A stretch of DNA of 64,000 bases from Paenibacillus_E sp964253085 (GCF_964253085.1 NZ_CAXUQH020000001.1:2852001-2916000), one strand, 5' to 3'. Shown: positions 8,859-18,708, counted from the first letter of the stretch. Numbers and translations: made by a program. Notes: generated by a model not told the origin, from the letters alone.

Positions 8859-11800
8859 ATGATGTACAAATCGATCCGTAAAGGCTTGACCTCCTTACTT
8901 ATTTTTACCATGATGCTCTCTGTTATTGGCAGCGGCGGTATCCTAGGCCATGCCCCGATAGCTCAGGCAGCTGATGTATGGAAGCCTATGGATACAGAGC
9001 CGATGACGGTTCCTGGCAGTGCCGTGGATTTATCTGGATTGAATGATGCACCAGCAGGTAAATATGGCTTCATCCAACAAGGGGCTGACGGCGACTACAC
9101 TTTTGAGCAAGCCCCGCAAAAAAAGGTGAAGTTATACGGAGCCAATATAACGTGGAATATGTTCTACGGCTCACATGATGATGCGGATCAAACTGCGGAT
9201 CGCCTGGCACGTTTAGGTTATAACGCAGTTCGAATACATGCACAGGATGCAATGGCCGATTGGGCACAAGGCATTTTCATCCAAAATGGATCGACAACGC
9301 CACAACTTAATGTGGATCGTTTGGATCGATTGGAGTACTTTATTGCGAAGTTGAAGTCTAAAGGTATTTACGTAACGATTGACATTTTTCACCTGTATGA
9401 CTTTAAAAATATACCGGGACTTGGCGAATACGCAGATGGGACGAAATCTCCTTATTTGCTTCCCCTTCTCCCCCAAGCGCTCGACATGTGGAAAGCGATT
9501 GCAGACATGTGGCTATCCCATGTTAACCCCTATACGGGTCTCCCTTTGAAGCATGATCCCGTTCTAATCGGTGTTAGCCCGTGGAATGAATCCTTGCTTC
9601 TGAATATGAATCTTAGCGGCATGAAGGTGCCTTTGCGCGATTATATGCTCCATGATTTCAACCAGTATCTGGACTCGATAGGTAAGCCAGACATCTTTAG
9701 TTTCCCAAGCAATTATTGGGATGCAGCAGGGGACATTAAGGATCAGCTTAGTGCGTATTATTCCAATAAAACCATTCATGTCTCAAATGCGATGAGAACT
9801 TATTTGAAAGATGATCTTGGTGTTAAAGCGCCTATTGGCGGATTAAATTACATTTATAGCCCGAATGTGAACTATTGGCGCGATCAAGCGTCGGATGTGT
9901 ATGAAACACATGCCTATTACCAATTTTCAAACCATAGATTCACCGATAGTATTGGGAGCGGCTATCAGTATCATCCGCTTAAGGAGCCTCGTCTAAGTAT
10001 GGCGTTTAATAGCACTACAATTGCCAATTATCCGAAGGATTGGCCGACGGATACGAATTTTGGATCTTACTATCCAGCCCTATCATTAAGGCAGCCATAT
10101 GCCAAACCATTTGTGCTTACGGAGTTTCAGGATACGCAACCCGCCAAAGGGCGTGAAGACATCGGTATCTTCAATGGCGCAGTTGGGGCTTACCAAGGCT
10201 GGGACATGATGAACCGATACTCCTTCGGCGTCAATATAGGGGATGCTTATAAAAATATGAAGTTAGGTGCTCCTGAAGAGTTCTCTATCGTAGGCGATCC
10301 GCTTGCTATTATGTCGGAGGCAGAAGCGGCGCTCTTATTCCGAAATGGGGCAGTTCAAGCCGCAAGTCCGAAATTCGTGTTCGTATGGGATCGCACATGG
10401 TCGCGCGATAAGGCAGCAGCCTCAGAAGGCGACGCGTATCTGACGAACATGATGTACATTCCGCATCTGTTCAAGACCGTGTCTGTGTATGGGGATAAAC
10501 CGAATGTGCCGTTAACTGTGTACAAAATCACGCCTGACAACACACCAGAACAGATTGCTAGCGGCAATCTGCCAGAAGCCAACAAACTGCCAATTTCGTC
10601 TTCGATGTCGAATAGACAGATGGCCGAATTGTTCATTCATTCGTTGGATGATGCGAACAAGAAAGCTGAAATGTTAGCTGCATTGAGTCAGAATAAGCTG
10701 CTATCAGATACCGGTGAGCTTACATTTGATCTCAATCTGGACACCTACTTTGTGAATACGCCGAAAGTCATCGCGGCAGCGGGAACAATGAATAATCATA
10801 CGTTCGCACTGGGGCAAGCGACAGTGACAGGTGATGTCTATAAAGGAACTTTTTTTGCATCATCATTAGATGGGAATTCCCTGCAAAATAGTCATCGTAT
10901 GCTCCTTGTCTATACAACGGATGTAGCAGCTACAGGGGAACAATATGTTTCGCTGCCTTCTGGTGAAATCAAATACTACAAAGGTACACTGCCAACCTTA
11001 GTGAAGCAGCAAAGGGCTAAGTTCACGTTAACAACGACGAAACCTGCAGGTGGATACAAAGCCTATAAGCTTGCACTAAATGGAGCGCGTCTTCAGGAAG
11101 TACCTGTGACCGTGAATGGTCAGGTAGTGTCTGTTACCTTAGACACGGATAAAGGATTAGCCTTTGAGCTCGTATACGATCCGCTTTATTCCACGGATTT
11201 TGAGTCAGGTGCAGCGGAATGGACGACGGTCAAAGGGAACTTTGGCGTTCAAACGGAGACGAATGGCAATCATGTATATCGGACGACAAAGCAGTCGACT
11301 TCTGTGGTCGCACAGACCTATGGAACGGACTACTTCGTCGAATCTGATGTTCGCCTAACAAGTTTTAAGAATACGATTGGACTCCTTGCCAGGTACGTGA
11401 ATCAAGGCAAGTATTATAGCTTTACTTATGATGCACTACTTGGTAAGGCATCCATCGAGAGACAGAACAATGATCAAACGATTGTTCTCCAAACAACCTC
11501 TGGATTGTCAATGCCGCTAGATGTCATGAACAAACTTAGATTTGACGTGGCGGGTAATCGCTTAAATGGCTATATCAATGGTCAATTAGTCGTTACAGCG
11601 ACAGATAGCACGATTGCAAATGGATCCGCAGGTATACTAACCAAGGATCTCGTACTGCCAGCAGGATTCCCTTTTGGTGCGGCTAGTCAACAATGGATAG
11701 CATCGCTAGGAAGCGCAATTAAGGGATATATGAATGAAGGGATCACAAGTTCAAATAGCTCTTTTTTAACAAAATTACTAGAAGTCTTACAGCGGGTTAT

Positions 11801-13472
11801 GGGTCCTGTTTCTTATGATAATTTCCTCGTTGCATACAGAGATGTCAGTGCACCTTCCGTACCTTCCAATGTGACAGCAACCCCGCTCTCGTCATATGAA
11901 ATATCACTCTCTTGGACCCCGTCTACCGATAATGACCGTGTAGCTGGCTACATTATTTATCGAGATGGGCAAGAAATTGCGTCAGTCAATGGGATGAGCA
12001 CGAGTTATGTTGATACGGGTTTAAGTCTTGGTACTACCTACGCGTACACAATGAAAGCATTTGATCCAGCGAATAATCATTCTAATGTAAGTAGTAATGC
12101 CATAGCGACGACAAAAAGCTCGCTGCTGGAAGATAATTTTGAGTCTGGAAGCGCGAATGGGTGGTCTGTCGTATCATCATGGGGAACATTCGCCGTGGTA
12201 ACGGACGGCAGTACGAAAGCCTATCTGTCTGACAATACGGACAAAGGGGCTACGAAGTCTGTTGCAGGGCAATCATCGTGGACCGACTATCGTATAGAAG
12301 CCAAGGCTAAAATGGACCAAACGAAAGGCAGAATTGGGCTTGTAGCTAGATTCGTTGACTATAACAACTACTATAGTATGACATATGAAAGCTACACCCA
12401 GAAAGTTTACCTTAGTAAGGTGCAAAACGGTAATATTACCGACTTAGCCGTTTCAGCTGCGATCACACCGCTTGCTGCTGGCACATACCATACGTTGAAA
12501 TTCACCATGTCGGGAAATACTTTGCAGGGTTATGTGAATGGGCAACTGCTTGTCATGGCAACGGATAATGCTTTCCCAGCTGGGAAGATCGGTGTATATA
12601 CGCACCTGTTGAAAGGTTATTTTGACGACATCATGGTGAATCTCGTTCCGAATCCTGACTTGACGCCGCCGACTTCACCAACAGGACTAACGGCCATTGC
12701 TTTATCATCCACAGAAGTAGCGTTGTCCTGGTCACAATCCTCCGATGATACAGGGGTAACTAGCTATGCTATTTATCGTGACCAGCAATTCATAGGTACC
12801 GTTAATGGTGCGGTGAATACGTACAAAGATACGGGATTGAACCTGGCTACGACGTATCACTACACGGTCAAGGCGTTAGATGCGGCGAACAATCAGTCCG
12901 AAGCAAGCAGTGAAACCGTCGTCACGACGAACAGCACGCTTCTGACCAATAATTTCGAGTCAGGTAACGCGCTTGGGTGGTCGGTCGTTTCTTCCTGGGG
13001 GAATTACTCCGTAGTATCAGACGTATACGGCTCCAAAGCTTACTTATCTGATAATGCAGATAAAGGAGGAACGAAGTCAGTCGCAGGAACATCAACATGG
13101 ACCAACTATAGCGTAGAAGCTAAGGGGAAAATGGATGCAACGAGCGGCCGAATGGGTCTGGTGGTGAGGTTCGTTGACTATAACAACTATTACAGTATGT
13201 CTTATGACACCTTTACAAAGAAAGTCTACATCAGTAAGTTACAAAATGGCGTTCAAACTGACTTAGCCATTTCAGCTGCGATTACACCACTTGCTGCTGG
13301 CACGTACCATACGCTGCGATTCACTGTGGTAGGGAATACGCTACAGGCTTATGTGAATGGGAATCTAATTCTTACCGCTATAGACAGCACATTCTCGGCA
13401 GGGAAGATTGGTGTGTACACGCATCTGTTAAAAGTTTATTTTGATGATGTTGAGGTGAAATTAGCTCCATAG
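8859..13472 (+). CDS. Secreted multidomain glycoside hydrolase with LamG-like and FN3 repeats
   Basis: A secreted protein of about 1537 residues. The signal peptide ends near AQA-AD (about residue 38). Residues about 45-480 form a clan GH-A type barrel resembling cellulase-like (GH5-like) enzymes: a putative acid/base Glu in PWNES (about 244) and a putative nucleophile Glu in VLTEFQDT (about 421). Residues about 490-780 are a beta-rich accessory region. Then follow a concanavalin-like module (about 780-995), FN3 (about 997-1087), a second concanavalin-like module (about 1090-1265), a second FN3 (about 1268-1360) and a third concanavalin-like module to the end. The last two FN3-module units are near copies. 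There is no SLH or dockerin, so it is probably released. Three ATG codons are in tandem at 8856, 8859 and 8862; AAAGGAG at 8845 suits 8859 best. Substrate and exact family are not determined. Confidence 0.85.
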   Translation: MMYKSIRKGLTSLLIFTMMLSVIGSGGILGHAPIAQAADVWKPMDTEPMTVPGSAVDLSGLNDAPAGKYGFIQQGADGDYTFEQAPQKKVKLYGANITWNMFYGSHDDADQTADRLARLGYNAVRIHAQDAMADWAQGIFIQNGSTTPQLNVDRLDRLEYFIAKLKSKGIYVTIDIFHLYDFKNIPGLGEYADGTKSPYLLPLLPQALDMWKAIADMWLSHVNPYTGLPLKHDPVLIGVSPWNESLLLNMNLSGMKVPLRDYMLHDFNQYLDSIGKPDIFSFPSNYWDAAGDIKDQLSAYYSNKTIHVSNAMRTYLKDDLGVKAPIGGLNYIYSPNVNYWRDQASDVYETHAYYQFSNHRFTDSIGSGYQYHPLKEPRLSMAFNSTTIANYPKDWPTDTNFGSYYPALSLRQPYAKPFVLTEFQDTQPAKGREDIGIFNGAVGAYQGWDMMNRYSFGVNIGDAYKNMKLGAPEEFSIVGDPLAIMSEAEAALLFRNGAVQAASPKFVFVWDRTWSRDKAAASEGDAYLTNMMYIPHLFKTVSVYGDKPNVPLTVYKITPDNTPEQIASGNLPEANKLPISSSMSNRQMAELFIHSLDDANKKAEMLAALSQNKLLSDTGELTFDLNLDTYFVNTPKVIAAAGTMNNHTFALGQATVTGDVYKGTFFASSLDGNSLQNSHRMLLVYTTDVAATGEQYVSLPSGEIKYYKGTLPTLVKQQRAKFTLTTTKPAGGYKAYKLALNGARLQEVPVTVNGQVVSVTLDTDKGLAFELVYDPLYSTDFESGAAEWTTVKGNFGVQTETNGNHVYRTTKQSTSVVAQTYGTDYFVESDVRLTSFKNTIGLLARYVNQGKYYSFTYDALLGKASIERQNNDQTIVLQTTSGLSMPLDVMNKLRFDVAGNRLNGYINGQLVVTATDSTIANGSAGILTKDLVLPAGFPFGAASQQWIASLGSAIKGYMNEGITSSNSSFLTKLLEVLQRVMGPVSYDNFLVAYRDVSAPSVPSNVTATPLSSYEISLSWTPSTDNDRVAGYIIYRDGQEIASVNGMSTSYVDTGLSLGTTYAYTMKAFDPANNHSNVSSNAIATTKSSLLEDNFESGSANGWSVVSSWGTFAVVTDGSTKAYLSDNTDKGATKSVAGQSSWTDYRIEAKAKMDQTKGRIGLVARFVDYNNYYSMTYESYTQKVYLSKVQNGNITDLAVSAAITPLAAGTYHTLKFTMSGNTLQGYVNGQLLVMATDNAFPAGKIGVYTHLLKGYFDDIMVNLVPNPDLTPPTSPTGLTAIALSSTEVALSWSQSSDDTGVTSYAIYRDQQFIGTVNGAVNTYKDTGLNLATTYHYTVKALDAANNQSEASSETVVTTNSTLLTNNFESGNALGWSVVSSWGNYSVVSDVYGSKAYLSDNADKGGTKSVAGTSTWTNYSVEAKGKMDATSGRMGLVVRFVDYNNYYSMSYDTFTKKVYISKLQNGVQTDLAISAAITPLAAGTYHTLRFTVVGNTLQAYVNGNLILTAIDSTFSAGKIGVYTHLLKVYFDDVEVKLAP

Positions 13473-13484
13473 TTCATAAAAAAT

Positions 13485-13512
13485 GGCGGTAACGCAGTTC
13501 ATGCGTTCCGCC
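13485..13512. terminator. Bidirectional intrinsic terminator
   Basis: GGCGGTAACGCA pairs with TGCGTTCCGCC (one bulged T) around a five-base loop. It is preceded by a run of A and followed by GTTTCT. It lies between the convergent glycosidase and oxidoreductase genes and could serve both. Confidence 0.7.
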
Positions 13513-13529
13513 GTTTCTCATTCCTGCAC

Positions 13530-14597
13530 CTAGAGGCGAACCTCTCGGCCTGTTTCTGCTGATTCATAAATCGCGGACAAGATTTGGATCATTTCCACGC
13601 CATGTTCCGGAAGAATAATTGGTTCTGCTCGACCTGCCAAGCAATCAATAAAGTGATTAATATTGGCATGATGCATCTTAACTGGTTTTCCTTGTGTACG
13701 GGAAGACTTGGTATCCATTAATTGGCCGTTCATTTCTGAAAATAGACCTAACTCGAAATTTCGGTAAGTTGCACCGGCTTTCGTCCCCCGAAGCTCGACA
13801 AAATACGTCTCTTCTTCAATATTGGAAGCCCAGCTAAACTCGATTTGCAGCGTGGCGCCGTTGTCAAAGCGGATAAAGCCTATAGCCAAATCTTCCACAT
13901 CGAACGTTCCACCAGTCTGCTTCTCTCCGAAGCTGCTATGCTTCGAGTCCGATAGCTCGTTGTCAGCAAATTTACGGTACGTGGCGCCGCTGACGGCGAC
14001 CGGTTTGGGATTGCCCATGACCCATACCGCAATATCAATAAAATGAACGCCTAAATCAATTAAAGGGCCGCCGCCAGACAATTCCTTCGTCGTAAACCAA
14101 CCGCCTTTGCCGGGGATGCCCCTGCGGCGAAGCCAACCGCAACGCCCGGTATAGATCTCGCCGAGGCCTCCTTCTTTCGCAAATTGCTGCAGGAGTTGTG
14201 CATTCGGATGGAAGCGATTATTGCGGATCGTCATGAGCAGCTTGCCGCTTTGGGCTGCAGCATCAGCCATCTTCTGCGCTTCGACGGGAGAGACCGCATC
14301 CGGCTTCTCGCAGATGACATGGATCCCCGCTTGTAAAGCTGCAATCGCAATTTCCGAGTGATACAGGTTCGGCGTACAAATATCAATCGCATCCAAATTT
14401 GCCTCAGCGATCATTTGCTTATAATCGGTGTAAACGAGTTTTGCAGCCGACAACTCAGCCATTTCGTATGCACGTGCTTCATTCACGTCGCAGATGGCGA
14501 CGATCTCACACTCTTGATTTTCCTGCCAGGCCTTCAAATGCGACTCTTTGAAAATGCCGCCAGCTCCAGCGATGCCAATTCGATAGGTTGTTCTCAT
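13530..14597 (-). CDS. Gfo/Idh/MocA family NAD(P)-dependent sugar oxidoreductase
   Basis: A cytoplasmic dehydrogenase of 355 residues. The N-terminal Rossmann fold shows the dinucleotide-binding GIAGAGGIF stretch, and the family's catalytic Lys appears in the ICEKPDA motif (about residue 95). The C-terminal half is the substrate-binding alpha/beta domain with the GVHFIDIAVWVMG segment, whose His is part of the active site in this family. The start is the ATG at 14597, with GAAGGAGG about 7 bases upstream; a longer frame to 14624 has no such site. Members oxidise sugars, inositols or sugar acids, and the substrate is not evident here. It is transcribed divergently from an AraC-type regulator at 14767, its likely controller. 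A -10-like TATAAT lies at 14672-14677 on this strand. Confidence 0.9.
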   Translation of the reverse strand: MRTTYRIGIAGAGGIFKESHLKAWQENQECEIVAICDVNEARAYEMAELSAAKLVYTDYKQMIAEANLDAIDICTPNLYHSEIAIAALQAGIHVICEKPDAVSPVEAQKMADAAAQSGKLLMTIRNNRFHPNAQLLQQFAKEGGLGEIYTGRCGWLRRRGIPGKGGWFTTKELSGGGPLIDLGVHFIDIAVWVMGNPKPVAVSGATYRKFADNELSDSKHSSFGEKQTGGTFDVEDLAIGFIRFDNGATLQIEFSWASNIEEETYFVELRGTKAGATYRNFELGLFSEMNGQLMDTKSSRTQGKPVKMHHANINHFIDCLAGRAEPIILPEHGVEMIQILSAIYESAETGREVRL

Positions 14598-14766
14598 TGT
14601 TCGTTCCTCCTTCGTGTAGGTCACACATGCCTTACCATATAATTTTGTTGCTTATCTGTTCATGCAAATTTATTATAAGAAATGTGTTTATGAGGCGGAA
14701 TATCCGATCTTGTACAAGTTGACTTATTTTGCATTTTATTGTTGAAAGTGAATGAGGGTGACGACC

Positions 14767-15615
14767 ATGGAAAATTACGGATTTCGTTATATAGATGTGG
14801 GTTATTCCCATCATCGAGCACCACTCCGCAACCAGTTGGAACGTAGAAAGGATGGTGTACTGATAAGGTTGCAAGTGAATGGTACTTGCCGTGTTGATCT
14901 GAATGGTATTTCGCATCATATTCGTTCCGGAGATTTGATTGTTTCCAGACCAGGAGGCACCTATCAGTTGTTCATAGGCGAAGAGAGCGGACTGGATGGA
15001 CAGTGCGTTGTCGATAGTGCGGATTACTATGTGGTATGTGGGGGGGAATGGGTCGATCAATGGCTCTCCAATCAGACCTTAACCGATGTCGCTCACATTG
15101 AGGTCAATGATGATTTGCTTAGCCTGTGGCGGAGGTTAATTTATGAAAAACGGAATTTACATGAGAACAACACAGAAATAATTGCCTGCTGCGCCAAGTT
15201 GCTTTGCTTGACGCTTGAGCGGTCCATCGTTAAATTGCTGGTCGGCGTCGGCCGCAAGGAACATTTCATTGCTTATAAGCTCAAGCAATATATTGAAAAG
15301 CATGCGACGGAAGCGCTCACGCTGGAGGAGCTGGCCGCGCGCAATGGCGTCAGTACGTCAACCGCCTCCCATATGTTCAAGCTGGCTTTTGGCGTGCCGC
15401 CTATGCGATATGCCGTCGAGGTTCGTCTAGCTATTGCCAGCGACCGTATTCTGTACAGTGACATGCGGCTTGAGGACGCTGCCGAAGCATCCGGTTTCCG
15501 CAGCTACCCTTACTTCTGCCGCGCGTTTCGCTCCAAATATGGGCAAAGTCCAACTGAATATCGGACACAACATCGGGAACTCGACGAAGGGAGATCTTTC
15601 GGCAGCGAGTTATGA
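14767..15615 (+). CDS. AraC family transcriptional regulator with cupin-type sensor
   Basis: A regulator of 282 residues. The N-terminal half is a cupin-like ligand-binding domain (RSGDLIVSRPGGTYQL near residues 55-75). The C-terminal 100 residues are the double helix-turn-helix AraC domain, with a first helix-turn-helix around LTLEELAARNGVSTSTAS and a second ending in GFRSYPYFCRAFRSKYG. The start is the ATG at 14767 with GAGGGTG 7 bases upstream; an in-frame ATG at 14752 has a weaker site. It is divergent from the Gfo/Idh/MocA gene with a 169-base gap that contains CGGAATATCCG (14696-14706), an imperfect palindrome that could be an operator. It likely activates the dehydrogenase in response to a sugar; that role is inference from gene placement. 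Confidence 0.9.
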   Translation: MENYGFRYIDVGYSHHRAPLRNQLERRKDGVLIRLQVNGTCRVDLNGISHHIRSGDLIVSRPGGTYQLFIGEESGLDGQCVVDSADYYVVCGGEWVDQWLSNQTLTDVAHIEVNDDLLSLWRRLIYEKRNLHENNTEIIACCAKLLCLTLERSIVKLLVGVGRKEHFIAYKLKQYIEKHATEALTLEELAARNGVSTSTASHMFKLAFGVPPMRYAVEVRLAIASDRILYSDMRLEDAAEASGFRSYPYFCRAFRSKYGQSPTEYRTQHRELDEGRSFGSEL

Positions 15616-15643
15616 AATCAGATGCTATAGCTGGATGGTTACG

Positions 15644-15684
15644 AAACAAAAGGTCAATCTGCTGAGCAGAATGACCTTTTGTTT
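15644..15684. terminator. Strong intrinsic terminator between araC-type genes
   Basis: AAACAAAAGGTCA pairs with TGACCTTTTGTTT, continued inward by TCTGC pairing with GCAGA. It is A-rich on the left and T-rich on the right, so it can end transcription in both directions: the regulator upstream and the minus-strand genes beyond. Confidence 0.75.
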
Positions 15685-15689
15685 GCTTT

Positions 15690-15860
15690 CTATTGATACA
15701 GATTTAACTCAGCGATCGTCCACCAGTTGCCTGCCGTACCCAGCTGATTCACATTTACATACCGAGCATTGACGGTTGGGAATTTGACGTACTTTACAGG
15801 ACCTGGACCATCACTGCTCGCAACAGGAGTCCAGTTTGTTCCGGCCTCTTTACCTATTGC
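15690..15860 (-). pseudogene. Remnant of a discoidin/CBM32 domain C-terminus
   Basis: On the minus strand, 56 codons ending in TAG at 15690-15692 read like the tail of an F5/8-type C (discoidin, CBM32) domain, with the typical ARYVNVNQLGTAGNWW and IAELNLYQ ending. An in-frame stop lies two codons before the recognisable part and no start codon is present, so this is only a fragment. It begins inside the last codons of the minus-strand AraC gene (stop at 15854-15856), which means a deletion or recombination joined the regulator to the end of a secreted carbohydrate-binding protein. The terminator at 15644-15684 probably once belonged to that lost gene. Confidence 0.65.
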
Positions 15861-16702
15861 GTTTGACTAAATATCTTTCGAAAGTCACTTGGTCTTACAC
15901 CGGTTTTGCTATGGAACAGGTTCGAAAAATAATGCGGATCGTCATATCCGAGCTTATAACCAATGTCGCTTATGGTCAGACGTGTGTCGAGCAGCATCAG
16001 TTTAGCGGATTCTATTTTCTTAGTAATAACATAATTATAGATGGTCGTTCCGACTTCTCGTTTAAATAAGCGATTCATTTGCTTCATAGAAAGGCAAATA
16101 TGGGAGGAGAGCCCACGCGAGTCGAATGGATGGAGGATGCTGTTATCCAAAAATTGCTTGATCGCCTGAACCGTGGAAGTTAAGGTATTGCCTCTTTTGC
16201 GCAACGTTTCAGAGAGGCCCACGATCATTCGCATGAGGATGATTTGAAGCTCGGCTTGCATGTCCTCGACAGATTTTTGCTTTGCAGCTTCAATAGCCTC
16301 TATAAACAAATGCTCCAACCCGCTATCCTTCGTTACGATATGAGGAAGTAATTGGTAGGCTTCGAGCATTTTTAGGATCCAATTTCCACTTATGTTTAAC
16401 CAAATATAACTCCATTGTTCCTCGTGATGAATGTCTGAGCTCACTTCATGGTAGCAGCCTGCTGGAAGGATAAATATATCTCCCTGACACGAGGTATAGG
16501 TTTGGGTACCGACCTTTACAGATCCTTGACCTGAGAGTACAAAACCGAATACGGTAATTGTAGCGAGCGTTCGAATATTGCTGTAATCTTTTTCACAATA
16601 ATTAATTCCCAAGAACTGTACACTCAGAGGAGGAGGCTCACCTACCAATGGCAAGTGATAAATGGGACCAGATTTGCTAGGTTTAGTTATCATCATGTGC
16701 AT
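15854..16702 (-). CDS. AraC family transcriptional regulator
   Basis: A regulator of 282 residues with an N-terminal cupin-type AraC sensor domain (SVQFLGINYCEKDY to about residue 150, including CQGDIFILPAGCYHEV) and a C-terminal double helix-turn-helix (residues about 185-278, ending YKLGYDDPHYFSNLFHSKTG). The start is the ATG at 16702 with GGAAGGAA upstream. It is divergent from the tandem GH43 gene at 16918, with about 215 bases between them, so it is the likely local activator of that gene. The last codons overlap a fragment of an unrelated discoidin gene, so the original C-terminal tail may have been replaced; the helix-turn-helix itself is complete. Confidence 0.9.
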   Translation of the reverse strand: MHMMITKPSKSGPIYHLPLVGEPPPLSVQFLGINYCEKDYSNIRTLATITVFGFVLSGQGSVKVGTQTYTSCQGDIFILPAGCYHEVSSDIHHEEQWSYIWLNISGNWILKMLEAYQLLPHIVTKDSGLEHLFIEAIEAAKQKSVEDMQAELQIILMRMIVGLSETLRKRGNTLTSTVQAIKQFLDNSILHPFDSRGLSSHICLSMKQMNRLFKREVGTTIYNYVITKKIESAKLMLLDTRLTISDIGYKLGYDDPHYFSNLFHSKTGVRPSDFRKIFSQTQ

Positions 16703-16917
16703 ATGGCGTTCCTTCCTTCCTCTTTGGTAAGTACCCGTTTATTAATTTTCTTCTTCCGGTAATTCTACCAAGAACCCGAGATTAAGATCAACATCTATGT
16801 TTAATTATAGATGTCCCTTTTCCTCACCTCGCGTACCACTTTCTCTATTAAGCGTTTGTACGAAGCACGTTATACTTATCCTACAAACACAACCGAGAAG
16901 ATGAAAGGAATCCTAGA

Positions 16918-18705
16918 ATGAAGAGCGATTTTATCATACAGCCTCCGCATCCTGAGACGGAATGGTCCGCCTGTACAGGTTATTCGGAAACGGCTGTACC
17001 CATAGAACGAATTCTAGATGTCTCGTTAAGTGATGCGAGTATTTGTAAGGGACCGGATCATATCTACTATTTGACCGGCACGACGGATGGCTCAAATATA
17101 CAAGTGTGGACATCCACCGATTTAAAGTCGTGGATCGGTCCGGCAAGCATATGGAGCTTGGAGCAAGACGGCACATGGCAGAATGTGAGTAGTGGCACTA
17201 ACGGTATTTGTTCGCCGGAAATCCACTATGTGAAAGGGACGTACTGGATTACCTATGGGTTAAAGGAAGGCGGCACGGGATTACTCCAAAGCTTATCAGC
17301 ATCTGTCCTGGGCCTATTTCGGGATCTGGGGAAAATAACGGATGACGGGCAGGATGCTTCGCTATTCAAGGATGATGATGGAGCGGTTTATTGGGTTTAT
17401 GGAAATGGCAACATCGCTCGAATGACGGAGGACATGACCGGTCTCGCAGAAACGCCTCGAATGGCTGAGGTACAACCTTGGAAGGTTGCGGGGCGGGAGG
17501 ATCATCCTTCGTATAGTCAGAATGTACAGGTAGGAGCATATGGGGCTTTTTTACACAAACAAGATGGGTATTATTACATGTTTTGCGCAGATGCACTTGC
17601 TAGGATGGGCAGCGATGCGGTAGATACCTTTGTAGCGGTGAGCGAATCGATCTATGGTCCTTACAGCAGGCGGTATTTGGCACTTCCTCATGGCGGTCAA
17701 ATCTCCTTATTTACCGATGCAGACAATCACTTGTATGCCTCTTTTTCGGGTTGCGGCAGCTATTCACTGGTCGAGAATTATCCTTCCGTTGTACCAATGT
17801 CCTTGGTAAGCCAAGGATTTATTAGACCAAGTGAGGATTTATTGCTTGAAAAAGGTGGGGTAGGAAGTCTTAACCCCATCGCGGACTTCCCGATTCGTGA
17901 TCCACATATTAGCACGGGGCCAGATGGAACTTATTATTTGACGGGGACTTCGGATAAGCCGCATCACAATTTTTGGGACCGAAATGACCAGCTTCATTTG
18001 TGGAGTTCACCAGATTTAAAGGAATGGAAACATATAGCGAAGGTATGGGATTTGTCCGAGAATGGCACCTGGGAGAACAACATTTATGAGAATCCTTGTC
18101 TTTGGGCACCAGAGATGATTTATGTGTATGGTACATTTTGGATCACGTATTCACTTCAAGGCGGCGGTACGGGGATGATTAAAAGTGTAACCGGACATGC
18201 AGAGGGACCGTATATCGATATGGGACGGATGACGAATACGGATATTGACTCCAGTCTGTTCCAAGATGAGGATGGTCAAGTCTATTTTATTTGGCAGGAC
18301 GGTAAAATTGCCAAGATGAAGACGAACATGACGGGCTTTGCGGAAGACCCTCGCAAGTTGTTATGTTCGGATGGTCAGCGCGTAGGCTACGAGGGTGCAT
18401 TCATCGTGAAATATAAGGGCAAGTATATTCTGGGAGCGGCAGAATGGAACGGTGATAAACGCGTCGACGGTACATACGATTTGATGTATGCTGTTGCCGA
18501 TGAGCTGTACGGCCCGTACACCCCTAGACGATTGGCAGTCCCGCATGGCGGCCACGGAACGATGTTTATTGATCATGACGGCAGACTCATGTCTACATTT
18601 TTTGGCAATGATCGAACGGCTCCTTTCCGGACGCGTCCAGGAATTGTCTTGCTTGGGGTAGAAGAAGACGAAGAGGGGCTATGCATCGTACCTAGTTGTG
18701 AGTAA
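16918..18705 (+). CDS. Tandem GH43-like glycosidase, first domain lacking the catalytic acid
   Basis: A cytoplasmic protein (no signal peptide) of 595 residues made of two related five-bladed GH43-type domains, about residues 25-300 and 320-590. The second has the full set: base Asp in IRDPHI, pKa-tuning Asp in DIDSSLF, and acid Glu in VGYEGAF. The first has the matching LSDASI and GQDASLF, but its third motif reads VGAYGAF, so the acid Glu is gone. The first domain is thus probably a binding or stabilising domain and the second the enzyme, likely an arabinofuranosidase or xylosidase; that activity is inferred from the family. AAAGGA lies 8 bases before the ATG. A terminator follows, so the gene is probably a single unit, controlled by the divergent AraC regulator. 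Confidence 0.85.
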   Translation: MKSDFIIQPPHPETEWSACTGYSETAVPIERILDVSLSDASICKGPDHIYYLTGTTDGSNIQVWTSTDLKSWIGPASIWSLEQDGTWQNVSSGTNGICSPEIHYVKGTYWITYGLKEGGTGLLQSLSASVLGLFRDLGKITDDGQDASLFKDDDGAVYWVYGNGNIARMTEDMTGLAETPRMAEVQPWKVAGREDHPSYSQNVQVGAYGAFLHKQDGYYYMFCADALARMGSDAVDTFVAVSESIYGPYSRRYLALPHGGQISLFTDADNHLYASFSGCGSYSLVENYPSVVPMSLVSQGFIRPSEDLLLEKGGVGSLNPIADFPIRDPHISTGPDGTYYLTGTSDKPHHNFWDRNDQLHLWSSPDLKEWKHIAKVWDLSENGTWENNIYENPCLWAPEMIYVYGTFWITYSLQGGGTGMIKSVTGHAEGPYIDMGRMTNTDIDSSLFQDEDGQVYFIWQDGKIAKMKTNMTGFAEDPRKLLCSDGQRVGYEGAFIVKYKGKYILGAAEWNGDKRVDGTYDLMYAVADELYGPYTPRRLAVPHGGHGTMFIDHDGRLMSTFFGNDRTAPFRTRPGIVLLGVEEDEEGLCIVPSCE

Positions 18706-18708
18706 TAT

